Numbered from the stretch's first letter, positions 16,661 through 26,467 are shown. The stretch: DNA of 64,000 bases from [Leptolyngbya] sp. PCC 7376 (GCF_000316605.1 NC_019683.1:4014036-4078035); one strand, 5' to 3'. The notes: generated by a model from the sequence alone, not told the origin. A program made the numbers and translations.

Positions 16661-18388
16661 ATGGAAACGCTTCAGACAAAGGTTTTGGTGGTTGGTGGTG
16701 GTACTGGTGGTACAGCGGCAGCTCTGCAATGTGCGCGGAATGGTGTTGAGACAATCCTTGTGAGTGAATTTCAGTGGTTGGGCGGGATGTTAACAGCAGC
16801 TGGAGTTGCTGCACCGGATGGCAATGAGCTACTTCCTTGGCAAACAGGTCTATGGGGCACTTTTCTGCGGGAGTTACAAAAACGCCAAAAAGAGGGTCTC
16901 GATCATAGTTGGGTCAGTATGTTCACCTTTGATCCATGTTTGGGTGCTGAAATTTTTGCGGAATGGGTGAAGACAGAAAAGAATTTAACTTGGATTTCTG
17001 GTCAGGTTCCCCTTGAGGTAAAAAAACAGGGCGATCGCCTCACTGGAGTTCGTTTTGGAAAGTACGAAATTCACGCAGATATTATTATCGACGGCACAGA
17101 GTTGGGAGATATTCTTGCATTGGGAGATCTGCCCCACCGTTGGGGTTGGGACTGGGATGAGGGGATCACCATGGATGAACCCAGCGTTGTAAAGCAACCC
17201 AATAAAATGACCGAAACCTATCCGGTTCAGTCACCGACATGGGTGTTTTATATGCAAGAAAACGGTGCAAAACCTCCTGTTGATTATCGCGATTACACCA
17301 AATTCAAAGGTGCTTGGAAAGAGGGCGATCTTGACTTATTTATGAATTATGGTGGGTTGCCTGGCGGTAAATTTATGCTGAATTGGCCGATTGATGGCAA
17401 TGATTATGGCTTAGATGCTAATCGATTATTGGACCCCACTACCCGCCAAGATTTCTATAAAGATGCCCAAGCCCACAGTTTTGCTTTTGCAGACCATATT
17501 TATCGAGAATCCAATGGTAAATATGGATTGGCAAAAGAGATTTTTCCTCATGATTTAGGAGAAGGCAGTTTTGCATTAATGCCTTATTTCCGAGAAAGCC
17601 GCCGCATTATTGGTACAGAAACGTTTATCGAAAAACAACTTTTACCTGATGGTGATGTTGCTTTGTTACCCATAGATGATAAGGGAATAGTCACGGTGAT
17701 CGCCATTGGAAATTATCCGAATGATCATCATTATCCTGGTTTTAAATTTCCCCTATTCCCTAAATCAATTACTTGGGGAGGACGAGTCACTGGCACACCT
17801 TTTACATTGCCATTTTCTGTGCTAATTCCAGCAGAAACTGAAGGGTTAATTGCTTGTGAAAAAAACATTGCGGTGTCCCATATGGCGAATGGGGCAACAC
17901 GATTACAACCGTTAGTGATGAATACAGGGCAAGCTGCCGGACAAACTGCGGCCTTAGCAATTCAAAATAACTGTTCTCCTCGGAATATTTCGGTGCGAGA
18001 ACTTCAAGAAAAATTACTCACAGACACATCTGCACCTGCTGCAGTTATACCGTTTTATAATTTACCCTTAGAGCATTCTGAATGGCTTAAATGGCAACGA
18101 TTTTACTTAGATAATCCTGACCAATATCCCCAAACTGGAATTTGTCCTTGCAGTGATTTTCAATCATCTTTAACATCGCAAGCAAAAGAATATATGGGCA
18201 CTATCGAGAAAGTAGGTGATCGCCTTTATTTTGTGCAGTTAGATAATAATCAAGGTGGGTTTCGACTTATTACACTGAACCCAGAAATTCATCAGTGGTT
18301 AAGTGGTCTTAATGCGCCAGCAAAAGTAACAATGTTTGGGCGAATTAATCATGCGGCGTCATGGTTTGTTCTAGAGCAGATTTCATAA
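16661..18388 (+). CDS. FAD-dependent oxidoreductase (FAD_oxidored family)
   Basis: The 575-residue protein has an N-terminal Rossmann dinucleotide loop VVGGGTGGTAAA near 10-21, then FQWLGGMLTAAGVAAPDG, typical of the PF12831-type family often annotated as xanthan lyase-like FAD enzymes. ATRLQPLVMNTGQAAGQTAALA near 410-430 is the C-terminal FAD-contact motif. No signal peptide is evident, so it should be cytoplasmic. The substrate is unknown. The last 44 bases overlap the 3' end of the convergent hydrolase gene. Confidence 0.85.
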   Translation: METLQTKVLVVGGGTGGTAAALQCARNGVETILVSEFQWLGGMLTAAGVAAPDGNELLPWQTGLWGTFLRELQKRQKEGLDHSWVSMFTFDPCLGAEIFAEWVKTEKNLTWISGQVPLEVKKQGDRLTGVRFGKYEIHADIIIDGTELGDILALGDLPHRWGWDWDEGITMDEPSVVKQPNKMTETYPVQSPTWVFYMQENGAKPPVDYRDYTKFKGAWKEGDLDLFMNYGGLPGGKFMLNWPIDGNDYGLDANRLLDPTTRQDFYKDAQAHSFAFADHIYRESNGKYGLAKEIFPHDLGEGSFALMPYFRESRRIIGTETFIEKQLLPDGDVALLPIDDKGIVTVIAIGNYPNDHHYPGFKFPLFPKSITWGGRVTGTPFTLPFSVLIPAETEGLIACEKNIAVSHMANGATRLQPLVMNTGQAAGQTAALAIQNNCSPRNISVRELQEKLLTDTSAPAAVIPFYNLPLEHSEWLKWQRFYLDNPDQYPQTGICPCSDFQSSLTSQAKEYMGTIEKVGDRLYFVQLDNNQGGFRLITLNPEIHQWLSGLNAPAKVTMFGRINHAASWFVLEQIS

Positions 18389-19172
18389 GAAAGTTGTGGA
18401 GAAAAATTGAAATTTCTTTTGCATGAGTTTCAACAAAGTCGTGGTCTGCATCGGCAATAACTTGAAATTCAGTGTGGGGAATTTTTCCAGCGTAGGTTTC
18501 GCTATGCCAATGGGGAATAGTACTGTCATTTTCTGCCGCAATAACAATTGTTTTGAGGGCTATTTTGTAAATGTCTTTTTCAACAGTGTCCACTGCATCT
18601 TCAGGATTGAGGCGGCTTTTAAGCATCGCGGCGGCAGCTGGCTGAGTCATTAGAGCGTGGCGGGCTTGGGCAATTTTTTTATAGCCTGATTTATCACCTC
18701 GCAGATAAGCAAATGGTTTATAGAGGGTGATCGTCAGATCAACTAATTTTGTTTTCCAGAGCAGAGGCTTAAGATGATCATAATTCCCAGCAAAGCTATC
18801 ATCACGAATCCCCGCAGGGGCTATTAAACCCAAAGATTTCAACGTTGATTGATAGCGAATAGCATAAGCTGAAGCAACCCAGGCTCCATAAGAATAACCA
18901 ACAAGATAAAAATCATTCAAATTGAGAGCTTCTGCAAAGCCTTTTACAAAGTCAACCTGATCATCAATTAAATAGTTGATTTTAGGTTTAGCAGAATCAC
19001 CAAAACCAAGTAACTCCAAGCTAAAACATTGAAATTTTGACTGAAGATTTTCTGCCAACTGACTTAATGTCGATGAGTTGCCAAAAAAACCATGTAATAA
19101 GATAAGTGGCTTACCATTTCCTACCGCAGTATAAGCAGCTTGATAATCTCCTGCCTGAATAAATTGCTTCAT
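18345..19172 (-). CDS. Alpha/beta hydrolase
   Basis: The 275-residue protein has the alpha/beta-hydrolase fold. An oxyanion-hole motif LLHGFFG lies near 25-31. The nucleophile elbow GYSYGA near 92-97 has Ser, a late Asp is in ENDSTIP and the catalytic His is in DADHDFVE. It is a soluble esterase or lipase-like enzyme of unknown substrate. The start codon is only two bases after the stop of the upstream glycosyltransferase, indicating translational coupling, so the pair may modify the same glycolipid. The 3' end overlaps the FAD oxidoreductase gene on the other strand. Confidence 0.87.
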   Translation of the reverse strand: MKQFIQAGDYQAAYTAVGNGKPLILLHGFFGNSSTLSQLAENLQSKFQCFSLELLGFGDSAKPKINYLIDDQVDFVKGFAEALNLNDFYLVGYSYGAWVASAYAIRYQSTLKSLGLIAPAGIRDDSFAGNYDHLKPLLWKTKLVDLTITLYKPFAYLRGDKSGYKKIAQARHALMTQPAAAAMLKSRLNPEDAVDTVEKDIYKIALKTIVIAAENDSTIPHWHSETYAGKIPHTEFQVIADADHDFVETHAKEISIFLHNFLMKSALEQTMTPHD

Positions 19173-19174
19173 CG

Positions 19175-20437
19175 TTAATAATTGATAACTGGTTGTTTTG
19201 TTGTTAATGCTTTTTCAATAATCTCAGCTGCTTTATTAACACCACCAGCAGATTGAATTTGAGTTTGTAATCGCTGGGCATTTTTACGGTAGGAGGGTGT
19301 GGTTAAAACTTGTTGAATTATTGTCTGTAATTTTTGTGATGATAGCTTTTTTACATCGATGAATTGCCCAACTCCAGACCATGCAATTCGTGCCGCAATT
19401 CCGGGTTGGTCATTTGTAACTGGAATCGCTACTAAAGGAACACCATAGGTCAAGGACTCTAGAGTTGTATTCATACCTGCGTGGGTAATCGTCAAAGTAG
19501 CTTTTTGTAAAAGTTCAATCTGTGGTGCATAACGCACAACCAATGGATTACCTTTGAGTGGTGGAATATCTTCTGGATTTGATGCGCCGCCCAGAGAAAT
19601 CACCAATTGAGCATCAAGATCTTTGCAGGCTGTTGCAATCATTTGAAAGACATTATCTAATCGATTTTGCAGCGTTCCCATCGAGGCATAAATTAGAGGT
19701 TGACCTGTTAATTTATCCCAAGGAAAGTCAATATTTTCACGGCTACTAGTCGTATGGTAAGGGCCAGTGAAATGAAAGTGCTCTGCTAGCTTTTGACGTG
19801 GGAACTCCAAACCTGCCGGCTCTTGACAAAGAATTGCTAGGGGAGAATCAAAGTTTTTGGGATTTGATAAATTGTATTTTTTACGGAAGTCTCTAGCTGG
19901 TTTTTGTACTGATTTACCAATGAATGATCCTAACAAATGAACCGATTGATTTCTTAGTTTTGCCCACCATATATCGCGATATTCCCACGTGCTAAAAACA
20001 GGCGGAATGCCTTTCTCTTGATTAAAAGGTAACGCGCTACAAACCGTTACATAGGGAACATCTAAATAGTCGGCGATCGCTGACCCCTCAACAGTCGACT
20101 GATCGACAACTAAACCGTCTAACTTTAGTTCCTTACAAACATCTACAGCATCTTTTAGAACAATTTCTGTGAGCTTCTTAAAAAAATCAATGGTGTATAG
20201 AAGAGCCAAAATTCCTTCTAGTTCACCCAGCTCTGCAAACATTATTTCGGCACTACCTTTAGGAAAGTCGTCGATACCTACAGCACAAAAATCCAGGTCA
20301 GCAGCCTCTACTTTATCTTGGGCATCTTCGACACCGATAAATGTAATTTGATGTCCCTTTTGTTTAAGTGCCTCACCAATCGGCAACATTGTATTTAAAT
20401 GCCCAGTCTCAGCAGGACAATATAATCCAATATGCAT
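19175..20437 (-). CDS. GT1-type glycosyltransferase (UGT/CrtX-like)
   Basis: The 420-residue enzyme has the GT-B layout of UDP-sugar glycosyltransferases. The N-terminus MHIGLYCPAETGHLNTMLP is the acceptor-domain motif. The C-terminal donor domain contains YASMGTLQ, VVRYAPQIELLQ and THAGMNTTLESLTYGVP, the signature of GT1 enzymes acting on small molecules. Related cyanobacterial enzymes glycosylate carotenoids or sterols; the acceptor here cannot be read. Two bases separate it from the following hydrolase, so they are one transcription unit. Confidence 0.87.
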   Translation of the reverse strand: MHIGLYCPAETGHLNTMLPIGEALKQKGHQITFIGVEDAQDKVEAADLDFCAVGIDDFPKGSAEIMFAELGELEGILALLYTIDFFKKLTEIVLKDAVDVCKELKLDGLVVDQSTVEGSAIADYLDVPYVTVCSALPFNQEKGIPPVFSTWEYRDIWWAKLRNQSVHLLGSFIGKSVQKPARDFRKKYNLSNPKNFDSPLAILCQEPAGLEFPRQKLAEHFHFTGPYHTTSSRENIDFPWDKLTGQPLIYASMGTLQNRLDNVFQMIATACKDLDAQLVISLGGASNPEDIPPLKGNPLVVRYAPQIELLQKATLTITHAGMNTTLESLTYGVPLVAIPVTNDQPGIAARIAWSGVGQFIDVKKLSSQKLQTIIQQVLTTPSYRKNAQRLQTQIQSAGGVNKAAEIIEKALTTKQPVINY

Positions 20438-20560
20438 GAAGATTATTTATTTAGTAGAGAAGACAAGTCTTACCTCGAAGTTCTATGAGATAAGTTATTT
20501 ACACAACAGTATAGTTTAATTATGTGTTAAGAGTTCCCATTAAATCTCCTGTAAATATTA

Positions 20561-21517
20561 ATGACTAGCACTGATCTCATTTCCAGAAAATTTGAACAAC
20601 AAATATTTAAACCTGTATTCATCATGGGTGATCATCGTTCTGGAACAACTCTCTTATATCAAACCTTAGTCAAAACAAATTTATTTGCTTATATTAATGC
20701 TTATCAAATTATCAGATTCACTGAAATAATTGACGATTTTGAACAAGGTACCACAGATTCAGAAATCGAGAAGCTTACCCAAAAATTTCAGCAGCTTGGT
20801 ATAGGCGATCGCGTTTTTGATAAAGTTGAGGTTACACCGACGTTACCAGAAGAGTATGGATTTATTTTGTCAAATGCTGGCTATGAAAGATTTATTAATC
20901 AAGAGAATATTTCTTTTATGGAAGAAATTTGTCAAAAATCTCAATATATTCAGCTTCAAGCAAATTATTTACTGTTGAAAAATCCTTGGTGCAATCCCCA
21001 TTTTCTTTTTATTAAGCAGCAGTTTCCTGATGCAAAATTTATTTTCATTCACCGTAATCCTAGTCATGTTATCAACTCAAAGCTTAAGGCAATAAGACAA
21101 ACCCTTTCAGTTTGGAGTCCTTATACTGCACTAATTTCAAAACGGTATTCTGAAATATTTAAAAATCCACTACGTCGTGCTTTCTATCGGATGATGTATT
21201 CTAACTTTTTTGATTTAGGAGTTAAGCGAGCCTTAAGTCAATCTATCGAATCTTCAACAGCTTATCTAGAAGATATTGGAAAGTTAGATAAGCATGACTA
21301 TTTTGAACTAACTTATGAAGAATTTTGTTCTAATCCAAATCAGAGAGTTCAAGATATCTTGGATTTTTTGAACTTGAATATAGATCAGAAGATAGATTTT
21401 TCTAAAAATATTAGCCCAAGAAAAGTTGACCTTTTGCCAGAAGTAGAAAAAAATCTCTCGGTTATCCAAGAGACTTTTAAAAAATATTTAGAAGAAAAAA
21501 GTTACAAGCTAGGTTAG
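20561..21517 (+). CDS. Sulfotransferase family protein
   Basis: The 318-residue protein carries the PAPS-binding elements of the family. The 5' phosphosulfate loop is GDHRSGTTLLYQT near 23-35, and the 3' phosphate motif is FIFIHRNPSHVINS near 162-175. It would move sulfate from PAPS to a hydroxyl or amino group. Its codon usage is more AT-rich than its neighbours, which may point to transfer. It faces the convergent ABC-F gene 13 bases away. The substrate is unknown; a glycolipid made by the neighbouring GT1 is possible but unproven. Confidence 0.85.
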   Translation: MTSTDLISRKFEQQIFKPVFIMGDHRSGTTLLYQTLVKTNLFAYINAYQIIRFTEIIDDFEQGTTDSEIEKLTQKFQQLGIGDRVFDKVEVTPTLPEEYGFILSNAGYERFINQENISFMEEICQKSQYIQLQANYLLLKNPWCNPHFLFIKQQFPDAKFIFIHRNPSHVINSKLKAIRQTLSVWSPYTALISKRYSEIFKNPLRRAFYRMMYSNFFDLGVKRALSQSIESSTAYLEDIGKLDKHDYFELTYEEFCSNPNQRVQDILDFLNLNIDQKIDFSKNISPRKVDLLPEVEKNLSVIQETFKKYLEEKSYKLG

Positions 21518-21530
21518 GTAGATACTACAT

Positions 21531-23246
21531 TTATACTTTGACTTTTTTCTTTTTAGCTGCTTTCTTTGCCTCATTTTTTGCTTTTTTCGCTGCTTTTTTC
21601 TTAGCATCCTGTTCTGCTTTAATGCGAGCTTTTTCCGCCGCTTTTTCTTGTTCGATTTTCTCTAAATAATAATGATAATCACCATTGTAAACAACGAGTT
21701 CACCGTCTCGGACTTCAACAATTTTGTTGGCGACTTGGGAAATGAAATATCGGTCGTGGGAAACGATTGCCATCGTGCCGTCATATTCTTTGAGAGACCC
21801 TTCGAGCATTTCCTTTGCTGGAATATCAAGGTGATTTGTTGGCTCATCGAGAATCAGGAAATTCGCCGGAGCAAGAAGCATTTTCGCGAGAGCTAAACGG
21901 GCTTTTTCACCACCACTGAGGGAGCCAACTTTTTTGAATACTGTGTCGCCACTAAACAAAAACTGGCCGAGTAGGGTGCGCACTTCACGGTTTTCCCAGT
22001 CGGGCACTTCGTCGTGAATAGTATCCATTACTGTTTTGGTGAGGTCTAGAGCTTCAGCTTGGTTCTGCTCAAAGTAGCCGGGAAGAATATTGTGAGCACC
22101 GAATTTAGCAGAGCCATCTTCCGGTTCTTCGCTGCCAGTGATAAAGCGCAATAAAGTCGATTTACCACAACCATTGGGGCCTAGGAAGGCTATGCGATCA
22201 CCGCGCTCGATTTGGAGATTCGCGCCAAGGAAAAGGATTTTATCGTTGTAGGAATGGGTGAGATCGCTAATTGTTGCGACTTCCTCCCCACCTCTAGGAG
22301 CAGGAGGGAATTTAAAGCGAAGAGTACGTACATCACTGACGACTGCTTCCACTCGTTCAATTTTTTCGAGCTGCTTTTCTCTACTTTTAGCTTGGGTACT
22401 ACGGGTGGCGCTGGCACGGAATTTTTCGACAAATTCTTGCTGTTTTGCAATTTCCTTCTGCTGACGTTCAAAGGCGGATTGCTGAGCGTTTTTGTTTTCT
22501 TCTTTCTGGAGGAGATATTGAGAGTAGTTGCCGAGGTAGGTCGTCGAAACCCCGCGCTCTGTTTCTACAATTTTGGTGCAGAGACGGTCAAGGAATTCCC
22601 GATCATGGGAAATAATTACCATCGGTGTCGTTAAACCGCGTAGATAATTCTCTAGCCACTCAATGGTTTCAAGGTCGAGGTGGTTTGTCGGCTCGTCCAG
22701 CAGCAAAATGTCGGGGTCTTGCAGCAAAATTTTGCCTAAACTGATCCGCATCTGCCAACCGCCACTAAAGGAACTCACTAGGCGATCGCCGTCCTCGATT
22801 TCAAAGCCGACTTCGGGAAGAATTTTTTCGATATTCGACTCTAAACGATAGCCATCAAGGGCTTCAAATTTCCGCTGGGCACGATCAAGCTTATTAATTA
22901 GGTCATCAAGATCCGCATCAGGCTCAGCCATCTTGTGCTGAATCTCGTTAATTTCTTCCTGTGCGGCATTCGCTTCGACAAAGACTGTCCACATTTCTTC
23001 GCGTACAGTGCGAGTGGGGACAACATCAAATTCTTGGGTGAGGTGCGCAATCCTCAGGTCTGCAGGACGGATGATTTCGCCATCAGTGGCTTCGATCTCA
23101 CCCATGATGATTTTCATCTGAGTTGATTTGCCTGCACCGTTGACGCCAACTAAGCCAACACGTTCTCCAGCCTTTACTTCCCAGTTAACATCCTTGAGAA
23201 CCTCGCCTGTGGGATAAATTTTGCGGATATGCTCAAGTCGTAACAT
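21531..23246 (-). CDS. ABC-F family ATPase
   Basis: The 571-residue protein has two ABC ATPase domains and no membrane segment. Walker A motifs are GVNGAGKST (near 35-43) and GPNGCGKST (near 350-358); signatures are FSGGWQMR and LSGGEKARLA; Walker B motifs LLLDEP and LILDEP each precede TNHLD. The inter-domain linker is coiled and charged, as in ribosome-bound ABC-F translation factors. The C-terminal 45 residues are almost only Lys, Ala and Glu, a likely RNA-binding tail. Family members act in the ribosomal E site to resolve stalled translation. Confidence 0.92.
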   Translation of the reverse strand: MLRLEHIRKIYPTGEVLKDVNWEVKAGERVGLVGVNGAGKSTQMKIIMGEIEATDGEIIRPADLRIAHLTQEFDVVPTRTVREEMWTVFVEANAAQEEINEIQHKMAEPDADLDDLINKLDRAQRKFEALDGYRLESNIEKILPEVGFEIEDGDRLVSSFSGGWQMRISLGKILLQDPDILLLDEPTNHLDLETIEWLENYLRGLTTPMVIISHDREFLDRLCTKIVETERGVSTTYLGNYSQYLLQKEENKNAQQSAFERQQKEIAKQQEFVEKFRASATRSTQAKSREKQLEKIERVEAVVSDVRTLRFKFPPAPRGGEEVATISDLTHSYNDKILFLGANLQIERGDRIAFLGPNGCGKSTLLRFITGSEEPEDGSAKFGAHNILPGYFEQNQAEALDLTKTVMDTIHDEVPDWENREVRTLLGQFLFSGDTVFKKVGSLSGGEKARLALAKMLLAPANFLILDEPTNHLDIPAKEMLEGSLKEYDGTMAIVSHDRYFISQVANKIVEVRDGELVVYNGDYHYYLEKIEQEKAAEKARIKAEQDAKKKAAKKAKNEAKKAAKKKKVKV

Positions 23247-23400
23247 AAGGAAACGGCTCCTGTTTAGATTTGCACTAGTTTATAACAAATTGTAAAGGAT
23301 GAATCCCAAATTGGGAGTATTTTGTCATGCACGAAGCTTAAGGATTTTAGTTACCATCAAGAAAATACCGTTGTGATTGTAGAAGTTCGGGCATTTATTT

Positions 23401-23703
23401 ATGAGTAATTCGGATGAGATGCGGCGCAAGCTTGAAAAGATGGAATCAGACCTTAATGATGCAGCGTCGACAGTAGCACAAGAGTTTTCTTCAGAAGGCA
23501 GTGCTAATTTCTTAAAGCCTTTGGCAGAAACATTTAATAAACTGGGCACCGTCGCGAAAGTCGGGGCGATCGCCGTCGCTTTGATCTTGGGACTAGCAAT
23601 TTTGAGCACCGTTCTCAAACTCCTCATGTCTGCCATTGTCGTTGCTGTGTTGCTCTTTGCTGGCTACTTGGGCTACAAATTTTTACTGGCTGAAGATTCC
23701 TAA
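23401..23703 (+). CDS. Small membrane protein of unknown function
   Basis: The 100-residue protein has a charged, amphipathic N-terminal half (MRRKLEKMESDLNDAAS) and a hydrophobic C-terminal half forming one long or two short membrane helices (about 52-92). I do not recognise the family. It ends eight bases before the methyltransferase start, so they share a transcript. Confidence 0.75.
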   Translation: MSNSDEMRRKLEKMESDLNDAASTVAQEFSSEGSANFLKPLAETFNKLGTVAKVGAIAVALILGLAILSTVLKLLMSAIVVAVLLFAGYLGYKFLLAEDS

Positions 23704-23711
23704 GGGAACCG

Positions 23712-24371
23712 ATGAATAAAACCCTTAACCTCACGCCAGAACTGTATCAATATCTCCTCGATAATTCGCTGCGGGAGCATCCTGTCCTTACAGAGTTACG
23801 GCAATTTACTGCGACGCAGCGAGCTGCGAATATGCAAATTTCGCCGGATCAAGGGCAGTTTATGATTTGGCTCCTGCAATTGATGGGTGCAAAAAAGACC
23901 CTCGATATTGGGGTGTTTACTGGCTACAGCTCGTTAGTGGCGGCTTTAGCGATGCCAGAGGACGGCAAAGTTGTGGCCTGTGATCGCAATCCAGACTGTA
24001 CAAAAATTGCCCGAGAATATTGGCAGAAGGCTGGGGTTGCCCACAAAATCGAGTTGCGCTTAGCGGATGCCCTGGACACTTTGGATAAGCTAATTGCAAA
24101 CGGTGAAGCAGGAACGTTTGATTTTTCGTTTATTGATGCTGACAAACGTAATTACATTAACTACTTTGAAAAGTCTTTGACCCTATTGCGAACTGGTGGC
24201 GTGATTGCTATTGATAATGTTCTGTGGTCTGGACGAGTGGCAGATCCAGATGATGACGATAAGCGTACGCCTGTCATTCACGAGTTTAATGAGGCTCTCC
24301 ACCATGACAAACGAGTTGACCTCAGTTTGTTGGCGATCGCCGATGGTTTGACCCTTGCCCGCAAACTTTAG
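23712..24371 (+). CDS. Class I SAM O-methyltransferase (CCoAOMT-like)
   Basis: The 219-residue enzyme has SAM motif I LDIGVFTGYSSL near 62-73, motif II VVACDRNPD, and the metal-binding FSFIDADKRNY with a later DNVLWSGRVADP. These match the divalent-metal-dependent caffeoyl-CoA O-methyltransferase family, which methylates catechol-type hydroxyls. Length is normal for the family. It is followed immediately by a ChaN-like gene. Confidence 0.93.
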   Translation: MNKTLNLTPELYQYLLDNSLREHPVLTELRQFTATQRAANMQISPDQGQFMIWLLQLMGAKKTLDIGVFTGYSSLVAALAMPEDGKVVACDRNPDCTKIAREYWQKAGVAHKIELRLADALDTLDKLIANGEAGTFDFSFIDADKRNYINYFEKSLTLLRTGGVIAIDNVLWSGRVADPDDDDKRTPVIHEFNEALHHDKRVDLSLLAIADGLTLARKL

Positions 24372-24381
24372 AGTGAGTTTA

Positions 24382-25227
24382 ATGCATTGTTTTTTCGGTC
24401 TTTTTCTTGCCTTTTGTTTGTGTTGGAGTCCACCTGTTTTTGCCGCAGAATTCACTGACTCTCAAACCAAAATTTTGAGGGCTTTAGAGCAGGCTCCTGT
24501 GATTTACCTAGGTGAAGTTCATGACTACCCAGAGGATCATGAAACAGAGTTTGAGCTACTGAAGAAGTTATATATAAATAATCAAAATTTGGCTGTGGGT
24601 TTTGAGATGTTTCAGCGGCCTTTTCAGCCTTATTTGTCTCGCTATCTAGCGGACGAAATCACAGAATTAGAACTACAGGAATTAAGCGAATACGATAGCC
24701 GATGGGGATTTGACTGGGAATATTACGCACCGTTATTGCGGTTTGCAAAGGCTCACAAAATACCGTTATTGGCTCTCAATACACCCTCTGAAATCACCAA
24801 TAAGGTTGCGATTGAAGGTCTGGATAGTTTAGAAAGGCAAGACTATCGCTACATTCCAGCGCGAGAAGATTTAGATTTCTCAAATGAAGATTATTTGGCG
24901 CAGATTGAGGAGAGCTTCCGGGTACATATGGAAAATGACTATGGCAACAAAGCTCAAAATCCAGATAATTTCATCGCAGCGCAAATTCTCTGGGATGAAA
25001 CAATGGCTGAGGCGATCGCCGATTATCTTCAAGCTCACCAGGATCAGCAATTCATCACTTTTGTCGGTCAAGCCCACATTGAAAATAACTTTGGGATTCC
25101 TGACCGAGTTGCTCGCCGAATCCCCGATGTAAATGGTTTGCAGAAAACCGTTTTTCTCAGTTCAGATAATCCTGTCGAAGATGCTGAGCCCGCAGATTTT
25201 GTTTGGAATATAACGACAACAGAATAA
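24382..25227 (+). CDS. ChaN-like (haem-binding uptake / PF04187) secreted protein
   Basis: The product of about 281 residues has an N-terminal signal sequence (hydrophobic MHCFFGLFLAFCLCWSPPVFAA). The body contains YLGEVHDYPEDHETE near its start and FVGQAHIENNFGIPDRV near its end, the paired Glu/His motifs of the ChaN family. The frame is open further upstream, with TTG 24355 and GTG 24373 possible; ATG 24382 is chosen because it gives the cleanest signal peptide and does not overlap the methyltransferase gene. The role of cyanobacterial members is not established. Confidence 0.83.
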   Translation: MHCFFGLFLAFCLCWSPPVFAAEFTDSQTKILRALEQAPVIYLGEVHDYPEDHETEFELLKKLYINNQNLAVGFEMFQRPFQPYLSRYLADEITELELQELSEYDSRWGFDWEYYAPLLRFAKAHKIPLLALNTPSEITNKVAIEGLDSLERQDYRYIPAREDLDFSNEDYLAQIEESFRVHMENDYGNKAQNPDNFIAAQILWDETMAEAIADYLQAHQDQQFITFVGQAHIENNFGIPDRVARRIPDVNGLQKTVFLSSDNPVEDAEPADFVWNITTTE

Positions 25228-25237
25228 GTTTTGAGGA

Positions 25238-25819
25238 CTAGGAGAGTTGTCCAAAACGCTTCAATGGCCAAAAACGGGCGATCGCATGGCCGATCACATT
25301 TTGCTCTGGCACAAATCCCCAAATGTGGGAATCATTGCTGTTGTTGCGATTATCACCCATCACAAAAAAGTTATTGGGTGGCACTGTTAGCGCCTGCAAT
25401 TCATACTCCGGCGGTGCTGCGATAAAGCCTTCTTCAAGGGGCTCATCATCCAGATAAACAACACCATCATGTACCGCAATCGTCTGTCCTGGCTCTGCAA
25501 TCACCCGTTTAATAAAAGCCTGGTGTGGGTCATAGCCGAATAGCTCTAATTGTGGTGGCGTCCGGAAAACGACAATGTCGCCTTGTTCAATCGGCTGGAA
25601 GCGATAAGATACCTTCTCTACAACGACGCGATCACCCAATTGCAAAGTAGGCAACATCGAACCAGAAGGAATGTAACGCGGCTCAACAATAAACCAACGC
25701 ACTGTTACAGCAATAATTAAAGCGATCCCAAGAATTTTGGCATTGTCCCAAATTCGGTAACCAAGGGACTCCGTTTTGTCTGTTGAGCTTGGCGGTGACT
25801 GCGGCTCTTGATCGCTCAT
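25238..25819 (-). CDS. lepB: Signal peptidase I
   Basis: The 193-residue enzyme has one membrane anchor (about 28-45). Catalytic Ser lies in the box IPSGSMLPTLQLGD, the general-base Lys in FIKRVIAEPGQ, and the conserved box VMGDNRNNSNDSHIWGFVP is present. It removes signal peptides on the periplasmic or lumenal side of the membrane. It is convergent with the ChaN-like gene, 10 bases apart. Confidence 0.96.
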   Translation of the reverse strand: MSDQEPQSPPSSTDKTESLGYRIWDNAKILGIALIIAVTVRWFIVEPRYIPSGSMLPTLQLGDRVVVEKVSYRFQPIEQGDIVVFRTPPQLELFGYDPHQAFIKRVIAEPGQTIAVHDGVVYLDDEPLEEGFIAAPPEYELQALTVPPNNFFVMGDNRNNSNDSHIWGFVPEQNVIGHAIARFWPLKRFGQLS

Positions 25820-25855
25820 ATCAATACCTAAAAATTGATCGAAAAACTAGCGGCT

Positions 25856-26227
25856 CTATATTGTGGCACGTTGTTTTTGATTCAGCACAGGTTGTAACAA
25901 CCACAGCAAAAAACGTCGCATTGTTACGGGAGATTTCGTTGCCCAGAGGTGGATTGCTACACAGGTTGCCCCAAAGACTGGCAATACAAAAGTTGGGATC
26001 ATAACCACACCAATCAAAAACCATGTGCTCACATGAAGCACCATCAAGGTTACGCCACTATAGACGGCGATCGCATTTTTTCGGACGAGCTGTGGCGACA
26101 TTTCCCGTCCAACATAGACGAGGGTCAAAAAACTCAAAATGAGATTGAAAGGAACAAGACACCCACAGATACCGATGCAATGGTTCCGGGAAAACTCACA
26201 CAATTGATCAAACAGGCTCATCAGCAT
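25856..26227 (-). CDS. Membrane protein of unknown function
   Basis: The 123-residue protein has three predicted membrane helices (about 18-40, 53-70, 74-95). No family is recognised. It starts at ATG 26227; ATG 26221 is also possible. It lies 36 bases upstream of the signal peptidase gene on the same strand. The coding call rests on length, hydrophobic pattern and position only. Confidence 0.55.
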   Translation of the reverse strand: MLMSLFDQLCEFSRNHCIGICGCLVPFNLILSFLTLVYVGREMSPQLVRKNAIAVYSGVTLMVLHVSTWFLIGVVMIPTFVLPVFGATCVAIHLWATKSPVTMRRFLLWLLQPVLNQKQRATI

Positions 26228-26467
26228 GAACTAAATTGCACTCTCGACGTAATTATTAAAAGAAATTTCGATGATTTGAGCGTAACCAATTCCTAGGCGT
26301 TTTTACCTAACGTTTTATGAAGGCTTTATTGAGCAAAGGCTTATCTGCCAAGATTTCTGTGGGTTTTAACGCTTCGGGATTTGTTGCAGTGAATGCCCAA
26401 CTATTTTGGATTTTTGTAACGTGACGACAGTGCCGAAAAAATCAGGTATCGTATTAAGCCATGGATT

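Noticed and set aside
22212-22634. A 140-codon plus-strand frame inside the ABC-F gene
   Set aside because: It is the antisense of the conserved ABC-F linker region and has unnatural Phe/Ser-rich composition.
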